A model generated the notes under the pieces. The model searched no databases. It had not been told where the DNA came from and saw only the letters and a list, made by a program, of their open reading frames with translations. DNA of 64,000 nt from Cohnella nanjingensis (GTDB lineage: Bacteria; Bacillota; Bacilli; Paenibacillales; Paenibacillaceae), in NCBI RefSeq assembly GCF_014212125.1, contig NZ_JACJVP010000047.1:62001-126000 (forward strand). Reading direction: 5' to 3'. The translations under genes and the position numbers were made by a program. Below are positions 36,763-44,686 of this stretch, one piece after another (the first letter of the stretch is position 1; every line of letters begins with the position of its first letter).

Positions 36763-37024
36763 CTCGACTCACCACCCTGCATACGACCACCGCATAATTG
36801 CCCGCGTTTACCGGAATAGCTAGGACGCGATCTCCGACACGAAGACCGGTCTGCAACTGCTCGGAAACGAGGTAATCGGGAATCTCGTGCTTGAACGAAT
36901 CTAGCTTCAAGCCGGCATTCGTAATGACGCCAAGCTCTGCTGGCAGTCCGGACACCGCCTGGGTCGCGATTCGGCTGAAGCGGCTTTCGAGCGTCGAGGC
37001 GAGTTTCTTGAACGGATCAGGCAC
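36755..37024 (-). CDS. xkdR: XkdR-like tail protein (DUF2577)
   Basis: 89 residues: VITNAGLKLDSFKHEIPDYL and GLRVGDRVLAIPVN match DUF2577 proteins such as XkdR, which are short beta-barrel spike/hub components. The start overlaps the end of xkdQ. Confidence 0.82.
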   Translation of the reverse strand: MPDPFKKLASTLESRFSRIATQAVSGLPAELGVITNAGLKLDSFKHEIPDYLVSEQLQTGLRVGDRVLAIPVNAGNYAVVVCRVVSRGG

Positions 37025-37982
37025 ACCAATCCCTCCTGACTTTGGCTTCTTTAGCCAGTTCTAGCTGCATTTGCCCGGGCTCTCCGAGTTGGTGCCGCAC
37101 GTTCGTCACGAACAGCTCCATTCCATTCAGCTTGACCCGGTCTCCCGCTCGCAGCGTATTGATATCGGGCGCGTTGACCGAGAATGTCTCCTGCATCCCG
37201 AGCAGCGTTCGATTGGCCGCTTCCCGGGCCTGCTGCGCCGTCTCGATCTTGCAATCCTGAAGCACTTTCTGAAGCGTGCCGTACTTGTCGGTTTCACCTT
37301 TCACCACGGCCAGCACGGGAGACAAGCTCGTATCTCCTCCTTGGCTGCCCAGCACCTTCACTTGGGTAACGGCTCCTTCAAGCGTCCGTTTTTGCGTCGT
37401 GTCTTGCACGTACTCCAGCTCCCAAACTTTTGCGTTGTTCCCCAGCTTCGCCAGCTCCAAGCCGTTCGGCGTCATACGCGGCCGATAGAGGTCCCCGCCC
37501 TTATCGGCGGTCTCCTTCAAATCTTCCATCATCATGGAAAAAATGGACTGGCTGCGCTTGACGCTCCTGGCTAACACAATCTTCGTATCCGGCACGTTGC
37601 CGATCGGGATGTCCCAGGATTGCGCGTATTGGCGGAGCCGTTGGGAGGCGGTCTGTCCGGTAGGCAGGAGCAGTTCGTCTTCCGACTTGGCCAGGTAGAT
37701 CGTGCGATCGTAGACGGTCACCGAGAGATGCTTGGTGCCGTTGTTCGAGCTCTCGCACTCCCAGACGACGCCCGGATTCAGCAGGTAAGACATCTGACTT
37801 CCGCCGTAAGCAATGCCGGAAACACGAATCTCCTGCCCCGGCGTAATGATCGGCAGATCGGACGCTACGGCGAGCCGGATATTCGCCCGATAGGCGATCT
37901 CCTCCAGCGAATCTTCCAACGAGATTTCTTCCACGAAATGCTTGAGATAGTACTTGTTCGCGTAAACGACTTCGTAGCTCAT
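37017..37982 (-). CDS. xkdQ: Tail hub protein XkdQ-like
   Basis: 321 residues. SYEVVYANKYYLKHFVEEIS at the start, then SLEEIAYRANIRLAV, are typical XkdQ/gpD-like hub features (T4 gp27-like fold). The ATG at 37982 overlaps the xkdP stop (ATGA), so the longer frame to 38066 is rejected. Hub proteins connect tube and spike. Confidence 0.87.
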   Translation of the reverse strand: MSYEVVYANKYYLKHFVEEISLEDSLEEIAYRANIRLAVASDLPIITPGQEIRVSGIAYGGSQMSYLLNPGVVWECESSNNGTKHLSVTVYDRTIYLAKSEDELLLPTGQTASQRLRQYAQSWDIPIGNVPDTKIVLARSVKRSQSIFSMMMEDLKETADKGGDLYRPRMTPNGLELAKLGNNAKVWELEYVQDTTQKRTLEGAVTQVKVLGSQGGDTSLSPVLAVVKGETDKYGTLQKVLQDCKIETAQQAREAANRTLLGMQETFSVNAPDINTLRAGDRVKLNGMELFVTNVRHQLGEPGQMQLELAKEAKVRRDWCA

Positions 37983-38599
37983 GGCATCACCAGCTTTTGT
38001 CCGGGTGCGACGCGGTTCGGATCTTTGCCGATCAGCGCCTTGTTTTTCTCGTAAATGGCGCTCCACTTCGCGCTGCTGCCCAGCTCCCGTTTGGCAATGG
38101 CCGTCAACGTATCTCCGCTGCGAACGTTGTATACCTTCGGTACCTGCTTCGTGTCCGTCCGAGGAGACGCCGCTCCGACGGGAAGCGTGGTTCGCGTTTT
38201 CAACTCACGCCAAGTACGAAAGGTAATGTCGAAGTAGACATCGCCCGGTTCTCCTCCGCGCAGCGTGGTAGAATGACTGGAGATAAAGACCAACACGTTG
38301 ATGCCGGTCTCCGTGATCAGGAGCTGCACCGGTTTCTTGCTATCCATGTAGGTGGTCAGCAGGTTCATGGCCTCGACCGGATTGGGCGTTGCCGCCTGTT
38401 CGTCGAAAGGATGAACCAACGGAAAAAACGAGGAGAAAGAAATCTCCTTAATCTTCGCGCCTTGCGCAAAATCCACTTCATCCAGTGCGAGAATATTCGT
38501 CGTCTCGAATTGCTTGTCCCGCCGAATCGAGACCTCCTCCGGGTTGACCGGAAACTGGAATCGGTTTTTCGTGGCGGGATCAATGAGATAGAATTCCAC
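37979..38599 (-). CDS. xkdP: LysM tail protein XkdP-like
   Basis: 206 residues. N-terminal tail domain (FPVNPEEVSIRRDKQFET) and a C-terminal LysM (YNVRSGDTLTAIAKRELGSS ... NRVAPGQKLVMP, about residues 155-205). LysM binds peptidoglycan; XkdP/gp53-type proteins attach the hub to the tail tube. Four-base overlap with xkdQ. Confidence 0.9.
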   Translation of the reverse strand: MEFYLIDPATKNRFQFPVNPEEVSIRRDKQFETTNILALDEVDFAQGAKIKEISFSSFFPLVHPFDEQAATPNPVEAMNLLTTYMDSKKPVQLLITETGINVLVFISSHSTTLRGGEPGDVYFDITFRTWRELKTRTTLPVGAASPRTDTKQVPKVYNVRSGDTLTAIAKRELGSSAKWSAIYEKNKALIGKDPNRVAPGQKLVMP

Positions 38600-38637
38600 G
38601 GCTGCCTCACCCTCTCTCCGAGAAACTCTTTAAAGGG

Positions 38638-40251
38638 CTAAGCCCTGTTTTCCATGGCCTGCTTCATCGAAGCGGCCAGCTTGGCCCCAATGTCGCGGGC
38701 AATCGCATCGTAGTCCAGGTTGTTTTCTTTGACCGTAATTTGTACGGCACCTGTCGGAATTTGGATCGAGGGTGGTGGAGGCTGCGGAGTAGGCGCCGGT
38801 GCCGAAGGCGATTTGGCCGGTGCCGAAGGCGATTTGGCCGGTGCGGTTGCGATTGCAGCGCCCATTAAGATCCCTTGTGCTCCTCCAGTCAAGTTCATGG
38901 GTCCAGAGGTAGCGTCAGGCTCTGGCAAACTTACGGGATCCTTCTTCTTTTTCTTCTTTCCCAGGAATCTACCAGTGAGCCCGCCGACAAAATCGCCGAT
39001 TGCGCTGCCGCCCATTCCTCCAAGCGCGCCGCCGATGATGCCGCCGATCGCCGTCCCGACGACTGGAATGATCGATCCTATGGCTGCTCCAGCTGCCGCT
39101 CCCGCCGCTGCACCACCCCACCCGCCGGCCACGCTGCCAACGGCTTTGGCGCGTTCGGTACCGTTACTTGCCGTAGCAATTTGTGCCACGTCGGACACGA
39201 TACCCAAGGGTTTGGATAGCTTGCCTAGGAATTTGGAGGTTTTGAGCATCCCCTTGCCGAGCGGTGACGAACCGGCTAGCAAGGCATTGTCCAAAAGCTT
39301 GGAGCCGAAACTTTTTGTTTTCCCTACCATCCTACTTACACTGGGCTCAGCTTTCACGGATGACTCAGGAGAAACGACGGATAACACATTTCCATCGGCG
39401 CCATAGATTTTTTTTGGCGTGTCAGGCACGGATTGATTTCCAGTAATAATTTTGGCAGCCGCTGTTGATTCTGTTGCAGGACTTTTCGCTAACTTTTCTT
39501 CTACCCCAGAGAACTGCTCTACCGCTTTATTTTTTGGTAAAAACCTTTGCAGCAATGATGGTTTCTTTGTCACCTCAGTCTGGAGCTGTGGGGAGGGATA
39601 ATAACCATTACCATCTGCTCGTAGGATACCACTGTGTGTAGCAGCCGGATTTGGTGCAGCCCTGCCGCCAACATGTCCATTTCCTCCTGGTGAAGCTTTC
39701 GACCTTCTAGAGGGCAAATCTGACAGTTTATTAGATATATATCCCGAAAGTACTGATGAACCGAAATCGACTATCTTTTCCTTCCAGTCAATTCCCTGTT
39801 TACTATTACTATTCTCACAACAACAATCCGTTTTTCCGGTGTTACTACTGCCTCCGAGGAGTTCAGCGTTAAGAGTTGCTCTGTTCAATGCTCTTTGAAC
39901 TTTAAGCGCAATACCGCTAGCATCAAACCTGTCCGTAAAGCTGGCGCTGAAAGCCTGCCCCGCGTCTTTGCCGCTCTTGACGATGGCCGAATAATCGCTC
40001 ATCTGCGCCCTCACCGACACCACCCAAGCCTTCTTGGTCAACGACTCCAGGCTCGTCCGGATCTTCCTCAGCGGCTCGCAAAGGCAGTCGCTCAGTTTGA
40101 CGATCGGCGTGATGCGGATCCGGCTCAGCCGCTCCGCCCGCTGCTGCAGCTTCTCCATGTACTTGTCCATCGCCTGGAGCGCCGTCTCCGTCTGCTTGAA
40201 CCCGTCGGCATCGATGACGAAGTCGACGCCCGCAATCTTCATATCCGCCAT
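38638..40251 (-). CDS. xkdO: Short tape-measure protein (XkdO-like position)
   Basis: 537 residues, much shorter than PBSX XkdO (about 1330), which predicts a short tail if the rule of about 1.5 angstrom per residue holds. Helical N-terminal region (DGFKQTETALQAMDKYMEKL), a middle part of atypical, more A+T-rich composition with CCCENSNSKQ, then a glycine-zipper stretch (AAAGAAAGAAIGSIIPVVGT) typical of tape-measure membrane segments, a KKKKKK patch and AKSPSAP repeats. The ATG follows the frameshift extension of xkdN by four bases with GGAGGA upstream. Identity comes from place, the first 120 residues and composition. Confidence 0.72.
   Translation of the reverse strand: MADMKIAGVDFVIDADGFKQTETALQAMDKYMEKLQQRAERLSRIRITPIVKLSDCLCEPLRKIRTSLESLTKKAWVVSVRAQMSDYSAIVKSGKDAGQAFSASFTDRFDASGIALKVQRALNRATLNAELLGGSSNTGKTDCCCENSNSKQGIDWKEKIVDFGSSVLSGYISNKLSDLPSRRSKASPGGNGHVGGRAAPNPAATHSGILRADGNGYYPSPQLQTEVTKKPSLLQRFLPKNKAVEQFSGVEEKLAKSPATESTAAAKIITGNQSVPDTPKKIYGADGNVLSVVSPESSVKAEPSVSRMVGKTKSFGSKLLDNALLAGSSPLGKGMLKTSKFLGKLSKPLGIVSDVAQIATASNGTERAKAVGSVAGGWGGAAAGAAAGAAIGSIIPVVGTAIGGIIGGALGGMGGSAIGDFVGGLTGRFLGKKKKKKDPVSLPEPDATSGPMNLTGGAQGILMGAAIATAPAKSPSAPAKSPSAPAPTPQPPPPSIQIPTGAVQITVKENNLDYDAIARDIGAKLAASMKQAMENRA
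38795..38844 (-). repeat. Tandem 21-bp repeat inside the tape-measure gene
   Basis: Two and a half copies of a 21-bp unit (38795-38815, 38816-38836, then partial) encoding AKSPSAP twice, a Pro-rich spacer before the last domain. Confidence 0.85.
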
Positions 40252-40255
40252 ACGC

Positions 40256-40833
40256 TCATCCTCCTCTCCCGCCGTGCTTGTCGCGCTCGCCCTCGAGTTC
40301 GAGCTCCATGCTTGCCATCAGGAAAAGCTGCTCCCCCCGGGGGAGCAGCCAGAACGCTCCGGGGCGCAGATGGTGCCGCACCCAGATGGCATGTAGCATG
40401 CCGGCCAGCGCCCCGGATCGAATTAGTTTTTTACGTCGGCGAGCTCCGTGTTGAAGCCCGACAGGTCCAGCACCACGTCGCCCAGCGCCGACAGCTCGCC
40501 GGCGAGCAGGATGCGCTTGATCACCTCTTCGGCGCTGCTCGCGCCGAACTTGGCGAGCAGCTGGGATGCACCCCAGCTAGGGGAGGTCGTGGCGGCCGCG
40601 ATGAGCGACACGTTGAACAGCTCCTCGTCCAGCCGCTCGATCGTCTGGCCCCGCTTCTCCTTGCGCTCCGTCGAGCGTTCGCGGATGCTGAACACCTGCT
40701 TGCCGGTCAAGCCGCGGAGCTTCACCGGGACGCCGAGCCGCTCGAGCAGCACGGTACGCTCCGGGAGCGTATCGGCGTCCAGCAAGCGCTGGAGCATCTG
40801 CTCTTCGGTCATCGTTTCATAGTCGATCGACAT
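40256..40833 (-). CDS. xkdN: Tail assembly chaperone, -1 frameshift fusion product (XkdN plus extension)
   Basis: A -1 slip at 40426-40432 carries ribosomes past the xkdN stop into a 56-residue extension, giving about 192 residues. The extension reads LIRSGALAGMLHAIWVRHHL, then RPGAFWLLPRGEQLFLMASM, then a Glu/Lys/Gly-rich end, stopping at 40256 four bases before the tape-measure ATG. FWLLPRGE..FLMAS is the type of motif seen in the second reading frame of tail assembly chaperones of contractile phages. Paired G and GT-type chaperones load the tape measure. The slip is inferred from sequence, not measured. Confidence 0.72.
40423..40833 (-). CDS. xkdN: Tail assembly chaperone XkdN-like (short form)
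   Basis: 136 residues. MTEEQMLQRLLDADTLPERT and RGLTGKQVFSIRERSTERKE belong to the XkdN family (small acidic helical protein). It ends DVKN and TAA directly on the slippery heptamer. The gene lies between tube (xkdM) and tape measure, the universal place of the chaperone. GAAGGAGGAG precedes the ATG at 40833. Confidence 0.87.
   Translation of the reverse strand: MSIDYETMTEEQMLQRLLDADTLPERTVLLERLGVPVKLRGLTGKQVFSIRERSTERKEKRGQTIERLDEELFNVSLIAAATTSPSWGASQLLAKFGASSAEEVIKRILLAGELSALGDVVLDLSGFNTELADVKN
40426..40432 (-). promoter_or_regulatory. Programmed -1 frameshift site A-AAA-AAC
   Basis: On the minus strand the last sense codons are GTA AAA AAC then TAA, so A-AAA-AAC is in the correct X-XXY-YYZ phase. 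About 10 bases downstream a GC-rich stretch can fold (CCGG 40416-40413 with CCGG 40404-40401), and a perfect GGCATG/CATGCC stem lies at 40402-40388; either may stimulate slipping. Confidence 0.75.
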
Positions 40834-40854
40834 GCGTATCTTCTCCTCCTTCGA

Positions 40855-41262
40855 TTAGCTGGCCACGATCGGGTCCAGCAGCTCATAGCCTTCGAACGTG
40901 AACGCCGTCTCTTCGGCCACTTCCTCGCCCGCCGTCCAGTTGGCCAGCTGCAGCTTGTCCGCGACGCAGTTGATCAGGCGGATGCGCTCGAAGCCGTACG
41001 CTTCCGGATCGGCCAGCTTGTTAATGACGTCAAACTTCGCGAAGCCGCGGCGGAGCATATCGCTCGTCACCTTGTAGCCGCTCATCGTGCCGGTGCCCTT
41101 TTTGGCGCCAAGCTTGTGCACGGTCCACTCCGAGCCGGCGAGCTTCAGCTCGCGCTTCTCCACCTCGACGGACGCCTCCAGATGGTTGATGTTCGTCTGC
41201 CAATTTCCGTCGATGAATACTTGCCCGTACGTACCCAGAATTGCTCTAGTCGGATCCATCAT
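40855..41262 (-). CDS. xkdM: Tail tube protein XkdM-like
   Basis: 135 residues. RAILGTYGQVFIDGNWQTNI and TGTMSGYKVTSDMLRR match the DUF2001/XkdM tube family, the inner tube of contractile tails. AAGGGGG precedes the start. It follows the sheath gene by 15 bases. Confidence 0.92.
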   Translation of the reverse strand: MMDPTRAILGTYGQVFIDGNWQTNINHLEASVEVEKRELKLAGSEWTVHKLGAKKGTGTMSGYKVTSDMLRRGFAKFDVINKLADPEAYGFERIRLINCVADKLQLANWTAGEEVAEETAFTFEGYELLDPIVAS

Positions 41263-41277
41263 GTTCCGTTATCCCCC

Positions 41278-42726
41278 TTATCGCACGATGAACGTGCCGA
41301 AAATTTGTTCAACCACGTCGGTCAGACGCGCTTCCCATTTCAGGAACACTTGGTCCGGGGCGGCGACGATCGCGTCATCGACCGCGACGTCGTACCCGGT
41401 CGCCTCGATGACGCCGGCTTGAGCGAGCGTGTTCATGTACTGCTTGCAGGCGCCGACCAGCGCCAGACGGCCTTCTTCGGTGTTGTTCACCTTGCCGATG
41501 TACTGGTCCTCCGCCGTCCGCTGCAGATCGGCGTTGATGCTGTCCAGCACGCGGATCGTGCGGATCTTCTTCCATGCCGCGTTCTGGGTGCCGCTGAGCG
41601 TCACCAGGCTCGTCACCCCGCGCAGCGCCTTCACCAGACGGCCGTCGTGAACGAACAGGAATACGCCGCCGCGCACCGCCTGCTCCTGCTCGGAACGGGT
41701 CCAGCGGCGGGTCACGTCGTCGAACGGAGTCGGCGCGTACGTCGTCGACGCGCTCAGCGCTTGGCCCGCAATGAGGCCGGCCACGTAGGCGGACAGTTGG
41801 GCGGAGCTGTATTCCGCGCCGTCCAGCAGCGCGCCGGTGCCGACGTTGACGATGCCTTCCAGGTTAAAGCCGGCGCTGCGCGCTGAAGCTTTAGCTACGG
41901 CATCGGCTGCTTTGTCTTCGGCGGCGCTGCCGCCAAGCACGGCGATGACGCCGTTGCCCTCGGTGCGAATGCGCGCCACCCAGGAGGCGAGGCTCGTCAG
42001 CAGCGCCGGATCCGTCACGCCGTCCAGCGTGACGACGTTGAAGGACTGCGTCTCGAAAGCGGACATCGCGTTCACGTAATCGGACGCCGCGATGCCTTCG
42101 ATGCCGGAAGCGCCGCCGCTCAGCGCGGAGCCGGAGAGGTTGGCGAGCGTGCCGTTGCCGTCCGCGAGCTTCGACGCGACGATCCATTTGTTCGCGGCAT
42201 CGCCGTTAACGGCATCTACCGCGGCTTGAATCGTGCTGCCCGCAAAGGTGAACGTACGCAGCAGCGTCGTGCCCTCGTAGAGCTTGATGTCCTTCTTGGC
42301 CGCGTCGACAGGGTTCGCTTGGATCGTCACCTTGAAGGCGTTGCCCCGCGCGCCGGACTGCTTCGCTTCGAGCTTCAGGACGTTCGCCGGCGTCGCCGCG
42401 GTGTCCTGGAGCGTCTTGGCCGCCTTGGCTTCGGTGCCGTCCGTCAGGCGGTAGGCGAGCACCTTGCGCGCGCCGCCCAGCAGGGCGAGCCGCACCGTCT
42501 GTACGGCGGACGCGCCGCCCGTCTCGTCCAGCGAGTAGGCGTCCGCGATGTCCGCTTCGCGCGTCAGCTCCACGAACTGGCGGACCGGACCCCAATGCGC
42601 CTTGACGGGCACGATGACCACGCCGCGCTCTCCGGGTTGAATGGCCGCTGCCGCCGCCGCTCGAAACGCCATATAGAAACCGGGCAATACCGGCATATCC
42701 GTCAAATTCCAAGTGCCTCCTGCCAT
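41278..42726 (-). CDS. xkdK: Contractile tail sheath protein XkdK-like
   Basis: 482 residues. PGFYMAFRAAAAAAIQPGER, GVVIVPVKAHWGPVRQFVEL and the C-terminal VLDSINADLQRTAEDQYIGK are hallmark sheath blocks; the central part (about 120-200) is the variable domain. The sheath contracts and drives the tube through the target envelope, showing that the particle is of the R (contractile) type. Length is in the usual range (440-490). Confidence 0.95.
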   Translation of the reverse strand: MAGGTWNLTDMPVLPGFYMAFRAAAAAAIQPGERGVVIVPVKAHWGPVRQFVELTREADIADAYSLDETGGASAVQTVRLALLGGARKVLAYRLTDGTEAKAAKTLQDTAATPANVLKLEAKQSGARGNAFKVTIQANPVDAAKKDIKLYEGTTLLRTFTFAGSTIQAAVDAVNGDAANKWIVASKLADGNGTLANLSGSALSGGASGIEGIAASDYVNAMSAFETQSFNVVTLDGVTDPALLTSLASWVARIRTEGNGVIAVLGGSAAEDKAADAVAKASARSAGFNLEGIVNVGTGALLDGAEYSSAQLSAYVAGLIAGQALSASTTYAPTPFDDVTRRWTRSEQEQAVRGGVFLFVHDGRLVKALRGVTSLVTLSGTQNAAWKKIRTIRVLDSINADLQRTAEDQYIGKVNNTEEGRLALVGACKQYMNTLAQAGVIEATGYDVAVDDAIVAAPDQVFLKWEARLTDVVEQIFGTFIVR

Positions 42727-42727
42727 A

Positions 42728-42905
42728 TCAGTTCACCTTCCTGTTCAGAAATTGGTCGATTCGTTCCTTAACCTCGTTAACCGTCAGTTCGGCTTCCTTG
42801 TCCACGCCATACAGCGCGCCTTGCACGACTTCCGGCCGCATGCCGCTCCAGCTCTTCCCGGCTGTAAGCCGCGGCTTCGGATGCCGCGGATTTCTTGCTT
42901 GCCAT
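42728..42905 (-). pseudogene. Small tail gene upstream of the sheath, apparently frameshifted
   Basis: The ATG at 42905 has AAGAGGTG upstream and gives MASKKSAASEAAAYSREELE then RHA, but this frame stops at 42777 after 42 residues. A second frame overlapping it gives MRPEVVQGALYGVDKEAELT then VNEVKERIDQFLNRKVN (37 residues, stop at 42728, two bases before the sheath). The two halves together look like one helical protein of about 60-65 residues, of the kind found before sheath genes in related loci. CGGCATGCGG sits at the join, so a small deletion between repeats is possible. The 37-residue part could be translated alone from the ATG at 42841. Confidence 0.55.
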
Positions 42906-42922
42906 GCGTCAACACCTCTTTC

Positions 42923-43768
42923 TTATGGAATGGATCTGCGAAAAACGACTTCCTCCATCAGCGGCTCTTCCTCGTACGGACGAACGACGCGCCGTCCGAG
43001 CGTCAGCCCGATCTGGCCCTCCGTCCATTCATCCGCGCTCGGATCGGCCGCCTGCTGCCGGACGGTCATATAGCGGCGCTCCCCGGCGTTCAGCGCGATC
43101 TTGCCCGCGGCGGCCAGCTGTTCGGCCACCCGCACGACGGCCGCTTCCCGATCGTTGTCGGTGCGTCCGAGCACATGCCCGACGAACCGCTTGCGCGTCT
43201 CGGCGGCCGCCGCATTGCCGGGCGCCGTATCCACGCCGTTCAGCCGCCACAGGACCGCCGGCCGATCGTAATCCGTCGGCCACCGTCCCAGGTAGACGCG
43301 CCATGGCGCGCCCAACGTCTGCGACGTCCATTCGCCCAGCGCCTGCAGCCAGGGATCCGCAGGGACCGTCTCGGCCAATCCTTCCGGATGAACGGCATCC
43401 ACCCGGAACCGCAGTCCGTGCGTGAGGGCGTCCGTCTTTCCGTCCACCCGCTCCGTACCGATCGCGCCCTGGTAGCGGCAGGTGAACGTCTCGCCCGAAT
43501 CCGGGTCCGTCAGCAGCTCTTCGTCCAACGCCCGGATGATCGCTTCGCTCAAGGCGTCGACTGCCGCGAAGCCCGCTGCGCGATCCGCATACGGCCAGAT
43601 CTTGTAAGTGCGCCGCCGCCCCGGCCAGCCTTCGTCCTCGGTCTCGACGCCCTGCGCCAGCACGAGGTACGGCTTGTCCGCCGCGACTTCGGCTTCGTGC
43701 CGGTCTAGCACTCTGCCGCCTACCGCCGGGACGGCCGCGATCAACCGTTGCCGAATCCCGTTCCTCAT
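42923..43768 (-). CDS. Tail terminator/completion protein, apparently two fused domains
   Basis: 281 residues. Start ATG 43768 has AAAGGGTGA 7 bases upstream. Residues 1 to about 135 (MRNGIRQRLIAAVPAVGGRV, TYKIWPYADRAAGFAAVDAL) look like a tail-completion protein; residues about 145-281 (DPWLQALGEWTSQTLGAPWR, RPAVLWRLNGVD) look like a second terminator-like domain normally encoded separately. Position before the sheath suits the ring that ends the tail tube. In a headless particle this cap would seal the head-proximal end. The fusion is inferred from the two distinct halves. Confidence 0.6.
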   Translation of the reverse strand: MRNGIRQRLIAAVPAVGGRVLDRHEAEVAADKPYLVLAQGVETEDEGWPGRRRTYKIWPYADRAAGFAAVDALSEAIIRALDEELLTDPDSGETFTCRYQGAIGTERVDGKTDALTHGLRFRVDAVHPEGLAETVPADPWLQALGEWTSQTLGAPWRVYLGRWPTDYDRPAVLWRLNGVDTAPGNAAAAETRKRFVGHVLGRTDNDREAAVVRVAEQLAAAGKIALNAGERRYMTVRQQAADPSADEWTEGQIGLTLGRRVVRPYEEEPLMEEVVFRRSIP

Positions 43769-43904
43769 CGCGAAGTCACCCTTTCTTCCGTCCCCATCCC
43801 GTGCTTGCCCTCCCCGGTGTGAGATGATGGCGAGCGGGTCGTCGTCGTTCTCTTGCGACCCTCTCATCCTTAGGTGGCAACCGTGCGACAGCCTCTTCCG
43901 GCTG

Positions 43905-43921
43905 TTGACCTTCTTTTGACC
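43905..43921 (+). promoter_or_regulatory. Direct TTGACC repeat upstream of the tail genes (candidate late-promoter element)
   Basis: TTGACC at 43905-43910 and 43916-43921 are spaced 11 bases, one helix turn (GGTCAA twice on the transcribed strand). They sit in the 176-base gap between the sigma-like gene and the first tail gene, where PBSX has its Xpf-dependent late promoter. Function is speculative. A perfect ACAGCC/GGCTGT hairpin overlaps (43888-43905). Confidence 0.3.
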
Positions 43922-43944
43922 GTAAGCTCCCCAACCCCGTCCGC

Positions 43945-44499
43945 TCACCCGACCTGAACGACCCGGCCCCCGATATTGAGAGCGATCTTCCGCTGCGCCC
44001 GGATGATGTAGGTGCCGACGCTGGACTTGCTGATGTCGAGCAGCCGGGCGACCTCCGCATAGGAGAAGCCCTCTCCGAGCGCTAGCGTGAAGCAATCCCG
44101 CTCCCGCTCCGTCAATCCTCGCAGGGCCGCTTCCAGCCGCACCCGCCGAAGCTCGGCTTCCGGCCCGTCGGCCGCGCGATCGCCGCTCCGGCTCGCCTGC
44201 AGCTTCGACGGATCGGTCAGCACCTCCCGCTGGTAGCCCGCACGCCGTTCGATCCCCCGCCGGTTGCCGGGCCTGCGGCCCGACTCCAGCCAGTCGATGA
44301 CGTACGAGCAGCTGGCGATCATCTCGATGACGATGCGCCGCTCCCGATCCAGCGCCAGCACCTCGTTCATCTCCTCCATCGTACGAACCTGGTCCATCTC
44401 ATGGATGCGGCGCGTCAGCCGGTCCGCCGACAGCAAGAGCATCGTCCGGGTCGCCCGGTAAGCCTCCGGCGTCGCTTGCCCCAATGCCACGATTTTCAT
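43945..44499 (-). CDS. Xpf-like sigma-70 region 4 positive regulator
   Basis: 184 residues from ATG 44499 (GGAGGAG about 11 bases upstream; the longer frame to 44709 crosses promoter sites and is rejected). The C-terminal about 60 residues are a sigma-70 region 4 HTH: LRGLTERERDCFTLALGEGF then SYAEVARLLDISKSSVGTYI. The N-terminal half is helical without a sigma region 2. PBSX Xpf has the same length (about 170) and drives the late operon. First gene of the leftward transcript, so induction of the promoter at 44687-44716 makes the activator of the tail genes. Confidence 0.8.
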   Translation of the reverse strand: MKIVALGQATPEAYRATRTMLLLSADRLTRRIHEMDQVRTMEEMNEVLALDRERRIVIEMIASCSYVIDWLESGRRPGNRRGIERRAGYQREVLTDPSKLQASRSGDRAADGPEAELRRVRLEAALRGLTERERDCFTLALGEGFSYAEVARLLDISKSSVGTYIIRAQRKIALNIGGRVVQVG

Positions 44500-44525
44500 C
44501 TGTATCCACGCTCCTCCGTTTATGT

Positions 44526-44544
44526 CTTTGCCAAATTGGCAAAG
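44526..44544. promoter_or_regulatory. Xre-type operator 1 (in the leader of the sigma gene)
   Basis: CTTTGCCAA-A-TTGGCAAAG, a perfect 9+9 palindrome, 27 bases upstream of the xpf-like ATG. It shares TTGCCA/TGGCAA arms with two other sites in this region. Confidence 0.7.
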
Positions 44545-44654
44545 TCTATCGGTGATTCGTCCTCTTCGCGATGTACGCCAACAACGATTCTTCCTTATCC
44601 AGGCCGGCTCCTCAAGCGGGCCAACACAGCGTTTCATCTCCGATCCCAAAACAG

Positions 44655-44666
44655 GAACACTTGTTC
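44655..44666. promoter_or_regulatory. Candidate LexA (SOS) box
   Basis: GAAC-ACTT-GTTC matches the core GAAC-N4-GTTC of the Bacillus/Gram-positive SOS box (full consensus CGAACRNRYGTTYC, three mismatches, all outside the two 4-base half-sites). It lies about 21 bases downstream of the leftward -10, so LexA bound here would block transcription of the sigma and tail genes. Confidence 0.6.
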
Positions 44667-44686
44667 TTATTTTGTTCGGTGAATCG

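Noticed and set aside
39895..41886. 663-residue open frame on the plus strand opposite the sheath, tube and chaperone genes
   Set aside because: Arg/His/Leu-rich antisense shadow of GC-rich coding DNA, no ribosome site, and the minus strand genes are well-recognised tail proteins.
43769..44095. Extension of the tail terminator gene upstream to 44095
   Set aside because: Overlaps the sigma-like gene, has no family similarity, and the ATG at 43768 has a clear ribosome site.
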